Below, piece by piece: positions 1 through 7,914 of a stretch of 64,000 bases of DNA. A program made the translations under genes and the position numbers. This DNA is from Alphaproteobacteria bacterium (GTDB lineage: Bacteria > Pseudomonadota > Alphaproteobacteria > Micavibrionales > Micavibrionaceae). The stretch lies in contig JAUHWR010000001.1 of NCBI GenBank assembly GCA_030427385.1, positions 372,001-436,000 of the forward strand, read 5' to 3'. Numbering within the stretch: position 1 is the stretch's first letter; each line of letters opens with the position of its first letter. The notes under the pieces are model-generated. The model did no database searches and was not told where the DNA came from. It saw only the letters and a program-made list of their open reading frames with translations.

Positions 1-882
1 TGCGGCCGCATCGTTCACAGCAAAGGCAATGGTATCACCAGCCTGTAAGCCATCAACAATGTTTGTTCCATCAACATCTTGATATGTACCTGTGATTAAA
101 TCACCAGCTTCAATTAAGTCGCCGTCTGCTTCATAAATGGAGCGAGAAGTGATCGTGTCACCGGCAACAATTGTAGCAGCGGCTTGCGTGCCACCTGCGC
201 CATCTTCTTCATCAGAGAAGAAGTTACCAAGACCAAGAGCCTGGAATTCAGCAAGAGTTACGTCGGCACCGCCTTCAATACGGAATGAACGACCATCTTT
301 ACTGTTAATGTTCAAGTAGCCTTCTTTAGTAACTTCGGCTGAAATTTCTTCATCCTGGTTATCTGCGAAAGCATTTTGAATTTTAGCAGCAAGAGATTCG
401 GCTGTATCGCCTGTATTTACCGTAATTGTTTCGGTAATCGCAAGGCCATCATCGCCAACTGTATTGATTGTGAACTGGTCACCATCAGCAATACCAATGG
501 CAGCAACAGTAAGATCCGTTACATTACTTAGATCAACGTTACCAACGGCACGGGCCTGACCTTCAGACGCAGCAAGTAGGTCACGTGCGGACTGAACAAC
601 CGAATCAGCCTGCTCAACCAATTTGGTCAAAGCAGAAATACCTTTATCGGCAGCTTCAATTGCTCTGATCGACTGACCAATACCATCAAGCAGACGATTT
701 AAGTCTGATGCACGGTTGTTCAATGATTGTGAAGCAAAAAAGTTTTGTGGATTATCCAGAGCACTATTGACTTTCAAGCCGGTCGCAAGACGAAGCTGTG
801 TCACATCAATATTACGTTGTGTATTCTGGAGTGAGAGTAGATTGGAGCGCAACGCGCCCGATAGTACGACATCACTAGACAT
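1..882 (-). CDS. Flagellin, C-terminal part outside the window
   Basis: The frame is open from an ATG at 882 to the window edge (294 codons), so only the N-terminal portion is present. The first 110 residues carry the flagellin D0/D1 heptad pattern, including RLATGLKVNSALDNP near residue 30, the counterpart of the usual RLSTGLRVNSASDDP. About residues 115-190 resemble a flagellin hook-IN module inserted in the variable region. Flagellin is exported by the flagellar type III system and polymerises into the filament. An AGGAAAGG ribosome site at 891-898 sits 8 bases before the ATG. The 135 bp up to the convergent-side neighbour XerC are AT-rich; I see no clear sigma-28 promoter in them. Confidence 0.9.
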   Translation of the reverse strand, partial: MSSDVVLSGALRSNLLSLQNTQRNIDVTQLRLATGLKVNSALDNPQNFFASQSLNNRASDLNRLLDGIGQSIRAIEAADKGISALTKLVEQADSVVQSARDLLAASEGQARAVGNVDLSNVTDLTVAAIGIADGDQFTINTVGDDGLAITETITVNTGDTAESLAAKIQNAFADNQDEEISAEVTKEGYLNINSKDGRSFRIEGGADVTLAEFQALGLGNFFSDEEDGAGGTQAAATIVAGDTITSRSIYEADGDLIEAGDLITGTYQDVDGTNIVDGLQAGDTIAFAVNDAAA

Positions 883-1017
883 AATAGTTTCCTTTCCTAG
901 GTTACTTTATAAGTATGTTAATGGCTCCATACTGGAACCGGTTAATATAATATTATTATATCAGAGTTATTAAGAAGGTGTTAAGAGAAAAGTTGTTTTC
1001 TTAAATTTTTAATGCAA

Positions 1018-1956
1018 TCAGCCTTTATTTGAGCGTGGATGCGCCTTTTTGTGAATCGCTATTAATTCAGCGGCGTTTACTTCTGTATATCTTTGTGTTG
1101 TAGAGAGTGAGGCGTGACCCAGTAAATCCTGGATTTCCCGCAAATTTGCGCCGTTTTGTAATAAGTGCGTGGCAAAGCTGTGGCGCAATGCGTGCGGCGT
1201 TGTTGTTTCCGGTAGTCCCAAAGAAATTCTGGTTTGGCGCATTGTGCGCTGGGCAACGCCCTGATTTAATCGCGGACTTTTTTGCCCCGGGAATAAGGGG
1301 GCTTGTGGGTTTGTACGATTGGGATGATAGGATAAATAATCTTGAAGTATATTTTGAACGGAAGAAATTAAGGGGATTTGACGCTCCTTTTGTCCTTTCC
1401 CCATAACCCGTAAATATCCATGATCGCTAATGTCTTTAATATTTAAAGATAAGGCTTCTTGAATACGTATGCCACTGCCATATAATAAGGAAAAGAGGGC
1501 GTAATCGCGTAATGCAACCCAGTCGCCTTTTTCTTTCAAGCTATCAAGGATTTGAAAAATGCTGATCTCTCCAATAGGTTTGGGAAGTTTATGGGGGAGC
1601 TTTGGGCTGCGCAGTAAGCCAATGGCGGCATTGTGCATGTGGCCGTTTTTATCCAGCCAGTTGAGAAAATTTTTCACTCCGGATAGGCTGCGCGCGCGTG
1701 AGGAGTTTTTGAGGCCATCCATAGAACGGCGCGACATCCATGCGCGAAAATCACTCAAAGAAGAGGCAGATAAGCTGGAGAGGGAAACTTTTTCCTCCCG
1801 ATGGGAATATAGAAAATTTAAAAATGTGCTGACATCCTGCGCGTAGGCGCGGAATGTGTGTTTTGATACATGACGTTCAAAGCGCAAGTAATCATGCCAG
1901 TCTTTTATTTTTTGCGAGAGGTCCGCGCATACGCGTTCAGTCAGGGATATATCCAT
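1018..1956 (-). CDS. xerC: Site-specific tyrosine recombinase XerC
   Basis: This 312-residue protein has the two-domain Xer layout: an N-terminal SAM-like core-binding domain (about 15-100) and a C-terminal catalytic domain (about 125-305). All catalytic residues are visible: R164 in GSGIR, K187 in MGKGQKER, H255 and R258 in HALRHSFATHLL, H281 in LLGHASLS and the nucleophile Y290 in TQRYTEV. Xer recombinases resolve chromosome dimers at dif; the TQRYTEV ending and overall length favour XerC over XerD. It is transcribed away from the small gene at 2042. Nothing around it suggests a phage or integron integrase. Confidence 0.92.
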   Translation of the reverse strand: MDISLTERVCADLSQKIKDWHDYLRFERHVSKHTFRAYAQDVSTFLNFLYSHREEKVSLSSLSASSLSDFRAWMSRRSMDGLKNSSRARSLSGVKNFLNWLDKNGHMHNAAIGLLRSPKLPHKLPKPIGEISIFQILDSLKEKGDWVALRDYALFSLLYGSGIRIQEALSLNIKDISDHGYLRVMGKGQKERQIPLISSVQNILQDYLSYHPNRTNPQAPLFPGQKSPRLNQGVAQRTMRQTRISLGLPETTTPHALRHSFATHLLQNGANLREIQDLLGHASLSTTQRYTEVNAAELIAIHKKAHPRSNKG

Positions 1957-2041
1957 TGCACATATAGTATATCATCCATACATTTTGTGCCAAGTGATGT
2001 TGAGGGCATGACATGGCAAGGATATTGCAATATATTTAATT

Positions 2042-2281
2042 ATGTTTTGGAAGAAAAAGAAAAATGTAGCCAATAAACCCAGCCGCGAAGATATTATTGC
2101 CGAGGCCAAAAAGAATGTGCGTATTGCCACCGAAGCCATCGGTGAGGACACGTTAGCGCGTGTGCGGGAACACATTTCACAAAATGAAAATAGTGAATTC
2201 CATCAAGCACTTCGCCGGATTAAAGCCATGGATCAAGACCGGATTGCGGATAATATTCGTGCCACATATCGCGATAAGTAA
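2042..2281 (+). CDS. Small basic/acidic hypothetical protein (79 aa)
   Basis: I do not recognise this protein. It starts with a lysine-rich tip (MFWKKKK), is otherwise a predicted soluble, mostly helical chain rich in charged residues, and has no signal peptide or membrane segment. It is divergent from xerC and stands 47 bp before the acyl-CoA dehydrogenase start, so it may be the first gene of that transcript. Codon use looks like its neighbours. It may be a genuine small cytoplasmic protein; function unknown. Confidence 0.6.
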   Translation: MFWKKKKNVANKPSREDIIAEAKKNVRIATEAIGEDTLARVREHISQNENSEFHQALRRIKAMDQDRIADNIRATYRDK

Positions 2282-2328
2282 AATCTTTACGAATTTGCCC
2301 TATATTATAAGAAAAACAGGAGATCGCC

Positions 2329-4134
2329 TTGCCTATCTATAACGCCCCGATTGATGATATCAAATTTGTTTTACATGATGTTTTAAAGGCTGAGAGCCAT
2401 CTTTCAACGATTTCTGCATATGAGGACACGGCCTCTGCGGATTTGATGGATCAGATTTTGGAGGAGGGCGCAAAATTATGTCAGGATGTTTTATTCCCGT
2501 TAAATGCGAGCGGTGATCACGAAGGATGCCATTATGAGAACGGCGTGGTGAAAACCCCAAAAGGATTTAAAGAGGCCTATAAGTTGTTTTCCGAAGGCGG
2601 CTGGTGCGGCGTTTCCGCCGATCCGGAATATGGCGGAATGGGTTTGCCGGCGCTGATGAATACCGTAATGCAGGAAATGATTTGCTCGGCAAATATGTCG
2701 TTTGGGATGTATCCCGGTCTCTCTCAGGGCGCGTACGAGGCGCTTCACCATTTCGGGACGGATGCCCAAAAACAAACGTATCTTCCTAAATTGGTTGAAG
2801 GCACATGGTCGGGAACTATGAATTTGACTGAACCACATTGCGGGACGGATTTGGGGTTAATTAAAACAAAAGCAGAGGCGCATAAAGATGGCGGCGATGC
2901 TTGGTCTATCACGGGGCAAAAAATATTTATCTCTGCCGGTGAGCATGATTTAACTGAAAACATTGTTCACTTGGTTCTGGCAAGGCTTCCCGGAGCGCCG
3001 GAAGGGGTGAAGGGCATTTCGTTATTTGTTGTGCCTAAATTTCTACCAAATGAAGATGGCTCGGTGGGTGCGCGCAATGAAGGTGTCAGCTGTGCATCGA
3101 TTGAGGAAAAAATGGGTATCCATGCCAATTCAACCTGTGTGATGGTTTATGAAGGCGCCAAGGGCTGGCTGGTCGGTGAACCGCATAAAGGCTTAAAAGC
3201 GATGTTTACCATGATGAATGCCGCGCGTTTAGGGGTGGCAATGCAAGGATTGGGAATTGCGGAAATTGCGTACCAAAACGGCGTGGCCTATGCGAAAGAT
3301 CGCTTGCAAATGCGTAGCCTTAGCGGCACTAAAGAGCCCAATAAGCCCGCCGACCCGATTATCGTGCATCCCGATGTGAGACGTATGTTATTGAAAGGCA
3401 AGGCGTTTAATGAAGGCGCGCGCGCTTTGGCATATTGGGCAGGGATGATGCTGGATATATCTGAAAAGCATGAAGATGCCGATGTGCGACAGGATGCTGA
3501 GGATCTGGTTGCGCTGATGACGCCAATTCTCAAGGCATATTTAACGGATATGGGCTTTGAAATTGCCTCCGAGGCGGTGCAGGTTCATGGCGGCGCGGGA
3601 TTTATCCGTGAATATGGCGTGGAGCAATATGTGCGCGATGCGCGTATCGCCATGATTTATGAGGGCACAAACGGCATTCAAGCGCTTGATCTGGTCGGGC
3701 GTAAAATGCCAAAAGGTTTCGGGCGTTTATTGCGCCAGTTCTTTCATCCCGTAATGGAATTTATCGAAGAAAACCAAACGGATGACAAGCTACAAAATTT
3801 TGTTTTTCCTTTAGCCAAGGCGTTTGGGAAATTACAACAGGCGACGGCGATTATTGCGCAAAAGGGATTGAAAAACCCTGAGGAAGCCGGTGCAGCTTCC
3901 GTTGATTATTTGCGTCAATTCGCGCTGGTCTCGCTTGCTTATATGTGGGCAAAAATGGCCAAGGTCGCGCAGGAAAAAATTGAAAGCGGTGAGGGTGACC
4001 AGGCATTTTATCAGGAAAAAGTTCAAATCGCAGAGTTTTTCATGACCCGCATGCTCCCCGAAGCCGATGCCAGATTTAAAATGGTTCTGGCGGGCGCAGA
4101 GCCCTTGATGCAAATGAAGACGGAAGCATTCTAA
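2329..4134 (+). CDS. Acyl-CoA dehydrogenase with C-terminal extension
   Basis: The 601-residue protein matches the long acyl-CoA dehydrogenase family found in beta-oxidation, which oxidises acyl-CoA to trans-2-enoyl-CoA with FAD. The N-terminal segment MPIYNAPIDD is typical of this subgroup. The FAD/substrate region includes ITGQKIFISAGEH, and the catalytic base is E445 in MIYEGTNGIQ. Residues after about 480 form the extra helical C-terminal domain of this subfamily (PF12806 type). The start is a TTG at 2329, chosen because AGGAG lies 6 bases before it and the family N-terminus begins exactly there. It ends at a bidirectional terminator. Confidence 0.92.
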   Translation: MPIYNAPIDDIKFVLHDVLKAESHLSTISAYEDTASADLMDQILEEGAKLCQDVLFPLNASGDHEGCHYENGVVKTPKGFKEAYKLFSEGGWCGVSADPEYGGMGLPALMNTVMQEMICSANMSFGMYPGLSQGAYEALHHFGTDAQKQTYLPKLVEGTWSGTMNLTEPHCGTDLGLIKTKAEAHKDGGDAWSITGQKIFISAGEHDLTENIVHLVLARLPGAPEGVKGISLFVVPKFLPNEDGSVGARNEGVSCASIEEKMGIHANSTCVMVYEGAKGWLVGEPHKGLKAMFTMMNAARLGVAMQGLGIAEIAYQNGVAYAKDRLQMRSLSGTKEPNKPADPIIVHPDVRRMLLKGKAFNEGARALAYWAGMMLDISEKHEDADVRQDAEDLVALMTPILKAYLTDMGFEIASEAVQVHGGAGFIREYGVEQYVRDARIAMIYEGTNGIQALDLVGRKMPKGFGRLLRQFFHPVMEFIEENQTDDKLQNFVFPLAKAFGKLQQATAIIAQKGLKNPEEAGAASVDYLRQFALVSLAYMWAKMAKVAQEKIESGEGDQAFYQEKVQIAEFFMTRMLPEADARFKMVLAGAEPLMQMKTEAF

Positions 4135-4139
4135 ATAAA

Positions 4140-4162
4140 AAAAGCCCCTTTAAGGGGCTTTT
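4140..4162. terminator. Bidirectional intrinsic terminator
   Basis: The stem AAAAGCCCC (4140-4148) pairs with GGGGCTTTT (4154-4162) around a 5-base loop. A-rich and T-rich flanks allow it to work for both converging genes, the acyl-CoA dehydrogenase and the gene at 4172-4726. Confidence 0.85.
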
Positions 4163-4171
4163 GAATGGGTA

Positions 4172-4726
4172 TTAAGCACTTTTCTTTTTCTTAAAGAAGC
4201 TGAAAGCGGACGATTTTTCTTCCTCTTCAGCGGCCTGTTTATTCTGGTTTTCACCTTTTAAACGTTTCATTTTCGCTTCAAGGATTTGTTTACGGCGCGC
4301 TTCTTCTTTTTTGTCGCGATCTTCAAGTTTTTCCTTATATTCTTCGGCTTGTTTTTGTGTGTATTCGGTGGTCAGAAGCACTTGATGTGCCTGCTTTTGC
4401 CACTGGTCACGCTGTCCGCGCATATCATCAAGCTGTGTTTCAAGGCTCTGAACTTGATCTTCCAACATTTTAAGGCGCATTTTCATGCGCTCTGTTTCGA
4501 TCATGTCTGCGGCTTTTTTGAGTTCAGCCTCAACGTTGGCAGTAACCTTTGTTTCCTCTTGCTGTGGGGCAAGACCAAAAACGCGTTCAAGTTCGGAGAC
4601 ATCAATCACGCTGCGTCCATTTACATCTTTCTCAAATGACAGTTTTCCTGCCTTCATGGCACGTTGCACTGTTGATTTAGACTTACCGATTAACTCAGAT
4701 GCACGTTGTGCTCCTACCTTCGCCAT
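4172..4726 (-). CDS. Helix-turn-helix plus coiled-coil protein
   Basis: The 184-residue protein begins with a short HTH_17/MerR-like DNA-binding segment (about residues 5-50, with GAQRASELIGKSKSTVQRAM) followed by a long coiled coil rich in Glu, Lys and Gln (about 60-165) and a basic tail FFKKKKSA. The layout recalls KfrA-like or pole-organising DNA-binding coiled-coil proteins, but I cannot assign a family. It lies 48 bp downstream of sapC on the same strand and probably shares its transcript. A role in DNA organisation or regulation is inference only. Confidence 0.75.
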   Translation of the reverse strand: MAKVGAQRASELIGKSKSTVQRAMKAGKLSFEKDVNGRSVIDVSELERVFGLAPQQEETKVTANVEAELKKAADMIETERMKMRLKMLEDQVQSLETQLDDMRGQRDQWQKQAHQVLLTTEYTQKQAEEYKEKLEDRDKKEEARRKQILEAKMKRLKGENQNKQAAEEEEKSSAFSFFKKKKSA

Positions 4727-4774
4727 GGGCTACTCCTTTGTTATAAAATTATATGAACCTCTATCCACTAAAAT

Positions 4775-5542
4775 TTATGCTGCTTTTTTCTGATCTTTTT
4801 CTTTTAAAAGCAAAGTCAGACGTTGCCATTGTGCCCCAGAGAATAAATGGGCATACAAGAATGGTAGCCAGCCTTTTTTGTGTAATTCCAAAATTTTTGC
4901 TTCCGGCAATTCAGCAAGCTTTTTCTCATCAATAATCTTAAAGCCGGAAAAATTAATGCGGGTTTTTTCACCGGCATTGATCTGTGCTTCACGCTCAACC
5001 AACATATCGGATTCAACCAACCATTTGCTGAATTCAAGTGTTTGTCTGGCGGCGGCGTGATATGACTTACAAAATTCAAGCGCGTTATTCGCCAATGCTG
5101 TTGGTTTACCGTCTTCTCCAAAAAAGCTTTGCTCTCCGCCTTCTTCGATGACAGTTTCATCCATGTCCATACATAGTGATAATTGGTCACCATCAGGCAT
5201 TTCAGAAAAGATAAAGGGATAGCGACGAATATAAGCCGGAATATAAAGGGCATCTGATGCCCATGTGCCATCATCATTCAGGAAAAGGTTTTCATCATTA
5301 CGAACGCCAAGAATCGCAACCGGAGTCGCATTATCATCCGGGCTGAATGCGATAGGGTAGTAATGGCAAACTTGCGGCATCTCGATCAAATTGATCGGAA
5401 CGGCGTTGATTCCTTTTGTAAAATTAAGGCCAAAATTTTTCTTTAAACCAAGCTTTGAATGTTTTTTGGCATCCAGAGGAATTGGTTTTTTGTAGAACAA
5501 CGGAAGGATGTTGTCTGTTTTTGCGGCTTTATCTTTACTCAT
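4775..5542 (-). CDS. SapC family protein
   Basis: The 255-residue sequence fits the SapC family (PF07277), which is named from Campylobacter S-layer genes and is common in Alphaproteobacteria. Visible family features are the segment HYYPIAFSPDD near residue 60, ALYIPAYIRRYPF near 100, and the C-terminal block LHKKGWLPFLYAHLFS. There is no signal peptide or membrane span. The biochemical role of the family is not established; a link to surface-layer export is only historical. It probably forms a two-gene unit with the coiled-coil HTH gene downstream. Confidence 0.85.
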   Translation of the reverse strand: MSKDKAAKTDNILPLFYKKPIPLDAKKHSKLGLKKNFGLNFTKGINAVPINLIEMPQVCHYYPIAFSPDDNATPVAILGVRNDENLFLNDDGTWASDALYIPAYIRRYPFIFSEMPDGDQLSLCMDMDETVIEEGGEQSFFGEDGKPTALANNALEFCKSYHAAARQTLEFSKWLVESDMLVEREAQINAGEKTRINFSGFKIIDEKKLAELPEAKILELHKKGWLPFLYAHLFSGAQWQRLTLLLKEKDQKKAA

Positions 5543-5714
5543 TAGAACTCTCTTTACTCGTTAATATACGTATTTACATTGGAAACTATTCATAACTAAC
5601 CAGAGTTCATTTTTAAAAGCAAATCTTTTATATTAACTTTCCACAGCTTTTTCCTTTTATTTTGGTTTTAAAGGCGTTATCTTCCGCTGCATATCTGCAA
5701 AAAAGGGACGGTTT

Positions 5715-7061
5715 ATGAAAATAAGTGTGATTGGAACAGGCTATGTAGGATTGGTATCTGGGGCCTGTTTTGCAGAGCTTGGTATCGACGTTGTTTGCGT
5801 GGATATAAATGAACAAAAAGTTGAAGAGCTAAAAAAAGGTATCATACCAATTTATGAGCCGGGTTTGGAAGATATTGTCTTAAGGCAAACAGCAGCAAAG
5901 CGTTTGTCATTTACGGTGGATACCAAAAGTGCGGTAACGGATTCGGAAGCGGTATTTATTGCAGTTGGTACACCCCCCAGAGAGGACGGATATGCGGATC
6001 TTAGCTATGTATATAAAGTCGCAAAGCAGATTGCCAAAAACCTGAATGGATATACGCTTGTAGTCACAAAATCCACTGTTCCTGTGGGAACGGCGCAAGA
6101 AATTAAGCGAATTATTCTGGAGCAAAATCCCAATGCCGATTTTGATGTGGTCTCGAATCCGGAGTTTTTACGCGAAGGATCGGCTGTAAAAGATTTTATG
6201 CATCCCGATAGAATTTTAATTGGTTGTGAAACGCAAAGAGCGCGTGATGTCATGGGCGCCTTATATAGTTGTTTTTCAAAAGATGCGGTGCCCATTCTGT
6301 ATACAACGCCGGAAACATCGGAAATTTCAAAATATGCTGCGAATGCCTTTCTGGCGATGAAGATCACATTTATCAATGAGATTGCTGATTTGTGTGAGCA
6401 GACAGGCGGGAATGTTCAGGAGGTAAGTAAGGCGTTAGGTATGGATGCGCGAATTGGCAAAGGATTTTTAAATGCCGGGCCGGGATATGGAGGCTCATGT
6501 TTCCCAAAAGATACGCGCGCTCTTACGCAAAATGGCCGCTTACATAATGCACCGCAAACAATTATTGAGCAGGTCATGGCTGTAAATTATGCGCGCCAAG
6601 CGGCAATGGCAGATCGTGTTGTTCAAGCATGCGGCGGCGATATTAAAGGAAAGCGCGTTGGAATTTTGGGCGTTGCCTTCAAGCCGGAGACTAATGACGT
6701 TCGCGAGGCGCCGAGTTTGGTCATTATAGATCAGCTACAGGCCGCCGGCGCCATAATCAGCGCATATGATCCCATTGCGATGGAAGAAGCAAAGAAGGTG
6801 CTTCAGGATGTTAATTGGTGCGATAATTCATATGATGCGGCCAAGGATTCGGATATTCTGGTTATCGTTACAGAATGGAGCGAATTTAAAACCTTAAATA
6901 TGTCCAAAGTGAAAGCCGTAATGAAACGGCCTTGTATTCTCGATTTAAGAAATATTTATCAATCTGAGGATATGGCGCAGTTGGGCTTTAATTATTATGC
7001 CATTGGAAAATCCATTCCTAATATCTCGTCCGGCGAGAAAGCAGTAAAGAAATTGGCTTAA
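5715..7061 (+). CDS. ugd: UDP-glucose 6-dehydrogenase
   Basis: The enzyme oxidises UDP-glucose to UDP-glucuronate with two NAD+, feeding exopolysaccharide or lipopolysaccharide synthesis. The N-terminal Rossmann motif GTGYVGLVSG is at residues 7-16, the middle domain contains SNPEFLREGSAVKDF (about 147-161), and the catalytic cysteine is C262 in GPGYGGSCFPKDT. The length of 448 residues is normal. It stands alone from sapC by a 172-bp divergent gap and is followed after 3 bp by ispE, so the two are likely cotranscribed although their pathways differ. Confidence 0.95.
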   Translation: MKISVIGTGYVGLVSGACFAELGIDVVCVDINEQKVEELKKGIIPIYEPGLEDIVLRQTAAKRLSFTVDTKSAVTDSEAVFIAVGTPPREDGYADLSYVYKVAKQIAKNLNGYTLVVTKSTVPVGTAQEIKRIILEQNPNADFDVVSNPEFLREGSAVKDFMHPDRILIGCETQRARDVMGALYSCFSKDAVPILYTTPETSEISKYAANAFLAMKITFINEIADLCEQTGGNVQEVSKALGMDARIGKGFLNAGPGYGGSCFPKDTRALTQNGRLHNAPQTIIEQVMAVNYARQAAMADRVVQACGGDIKGKRVGILGVAFKPETNDVREAPSLVIIDQLQAAGAIISAYDPIAMEEAKKVLQDVNWCDNSYDAAKDSDILVIVTEWSEFKTLNMSKVKAVMKRPCILDLRNIYQSEDMAQLGFNYYAIGKSIPNISSGEKAVKKLA

Positions 7062-7064
7062 ACT

Positions 7065-7913
7065 ATGGCGGCAGTCATTGATAAAGCACATGCCAAAATA
7101 AATGGATTTCTGCATGTCACGGGTAAGCGACATGATGGATATCATGAGCTTGAGAGTTTGGTGTTTTTCTCTGATTTGTGTGATGTCATTCATTTAAAAA
7201 AGAGCGACATATTTGGGTTTTCTTGCACAGGGCCGTATGCGGATCAAATTAATCATCATAATAATTTGTGCATTGATGCTGCGCGTGCCATGGAGCGTAA
7301 AGTTGGGCGTGAATTGCCATGTCATATCCATTTGGAGAAAAATATTCCTGTGGCGGCGGGGCTTGGCGGTGGCTCGGCTGATGCGGCGGCGGTTATCAGG
7401 GTAATGTGTCTCTATTTTGAATTGGGTGAGATAGATGATTTTACCTCCATTGCGCTTAAATTGGGGGCGGATGTGCCCATGTGCTTGCCGCAACAATCTG
7501 CAATTGTAAGGGGGATTGGAGAAAAGATTGAGAAAACAAAACTTTCATCATGTCATCATGTTTTGATCAACCCCAACAAGAATTGTGCGACGCGCGACGT
7601 ATTTGAGGCGTTTTCAGGTACTCTAAATGCTTCTAATGCTGCATATGATGATATATCTACATATCAAGATCTATTAATGTTGTTGCAGCAAAAATCTAAT
7701 CACCTTCAGATGGCGGCGCAAAATATTGTTCCGGAGATTAACACTATTATTGATTTATTGTCGTCGCGAGAGGGATGTGATCTTGCACGTATGACGGGAT
7801 CGGGAGCAACTTGTTTTGGATTATTCGCGGATAAGGGCGCGGCAACACAGGCGGCGGATATGATCTTATCCTATCATCCGGAATGGTGGGTCTATGTGGG
7901 GACGACGCTTTAA
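7065..7913 (+). CDS. ispE: 4-diphosphocytidyl-2-C-methyl-D-erythritol kinase
   Basis: This GHMP kinase phosphorylates CDP-methylerythritol in the MEP pathway of isoprenoid synthesis. The ATP-binding glycine loop PVAAGLGGGSADAA spans about residues 95-108. K11 and D136 (in GADVPMC) occupy the positions of the catalytic Lys and Asp. A C-terminal GHMP motif MTGSGATCFGLF is present. The 282-residue length is normal. It starts 3 bp after ugd and ends 1 bp before the convergent podJ-like gene, with no visible terminator between. Confidence 0.95.
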   Translation: MAAVIDKAHAKINGFLHVTGKRHDGYHELESLVFFSDLCDVIHLKKSDIFGFSCTGPYADQINHHNNLCIDAARAMERKVGRELPCHIHLEKNIPVAAGLGGGSADAAAVIRVMCLYFELGEIDDFTSIALKLGADVPMCLPQQSAIVRGIGEKIEKTKLSSCHHVLINPNKNCATRDVFEAFSGTLNASNAAYDDISTYQDLLMLLQQKSNHLQMAAQNIVPEINTIIDLLSSREGCDLARMTGSGATCFGLFADKGAATQAADMILSYHPEWWVYVGTTL

Positions 7914-7914
7914 A

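Noticed and set aside
5570-5700. EcfG-type promoter before ugd (GGAAAC about 130 bp upstream)
   Set aside because: The -35 lacks the required GGAAC and no CGTT lies at 16-17 bases.
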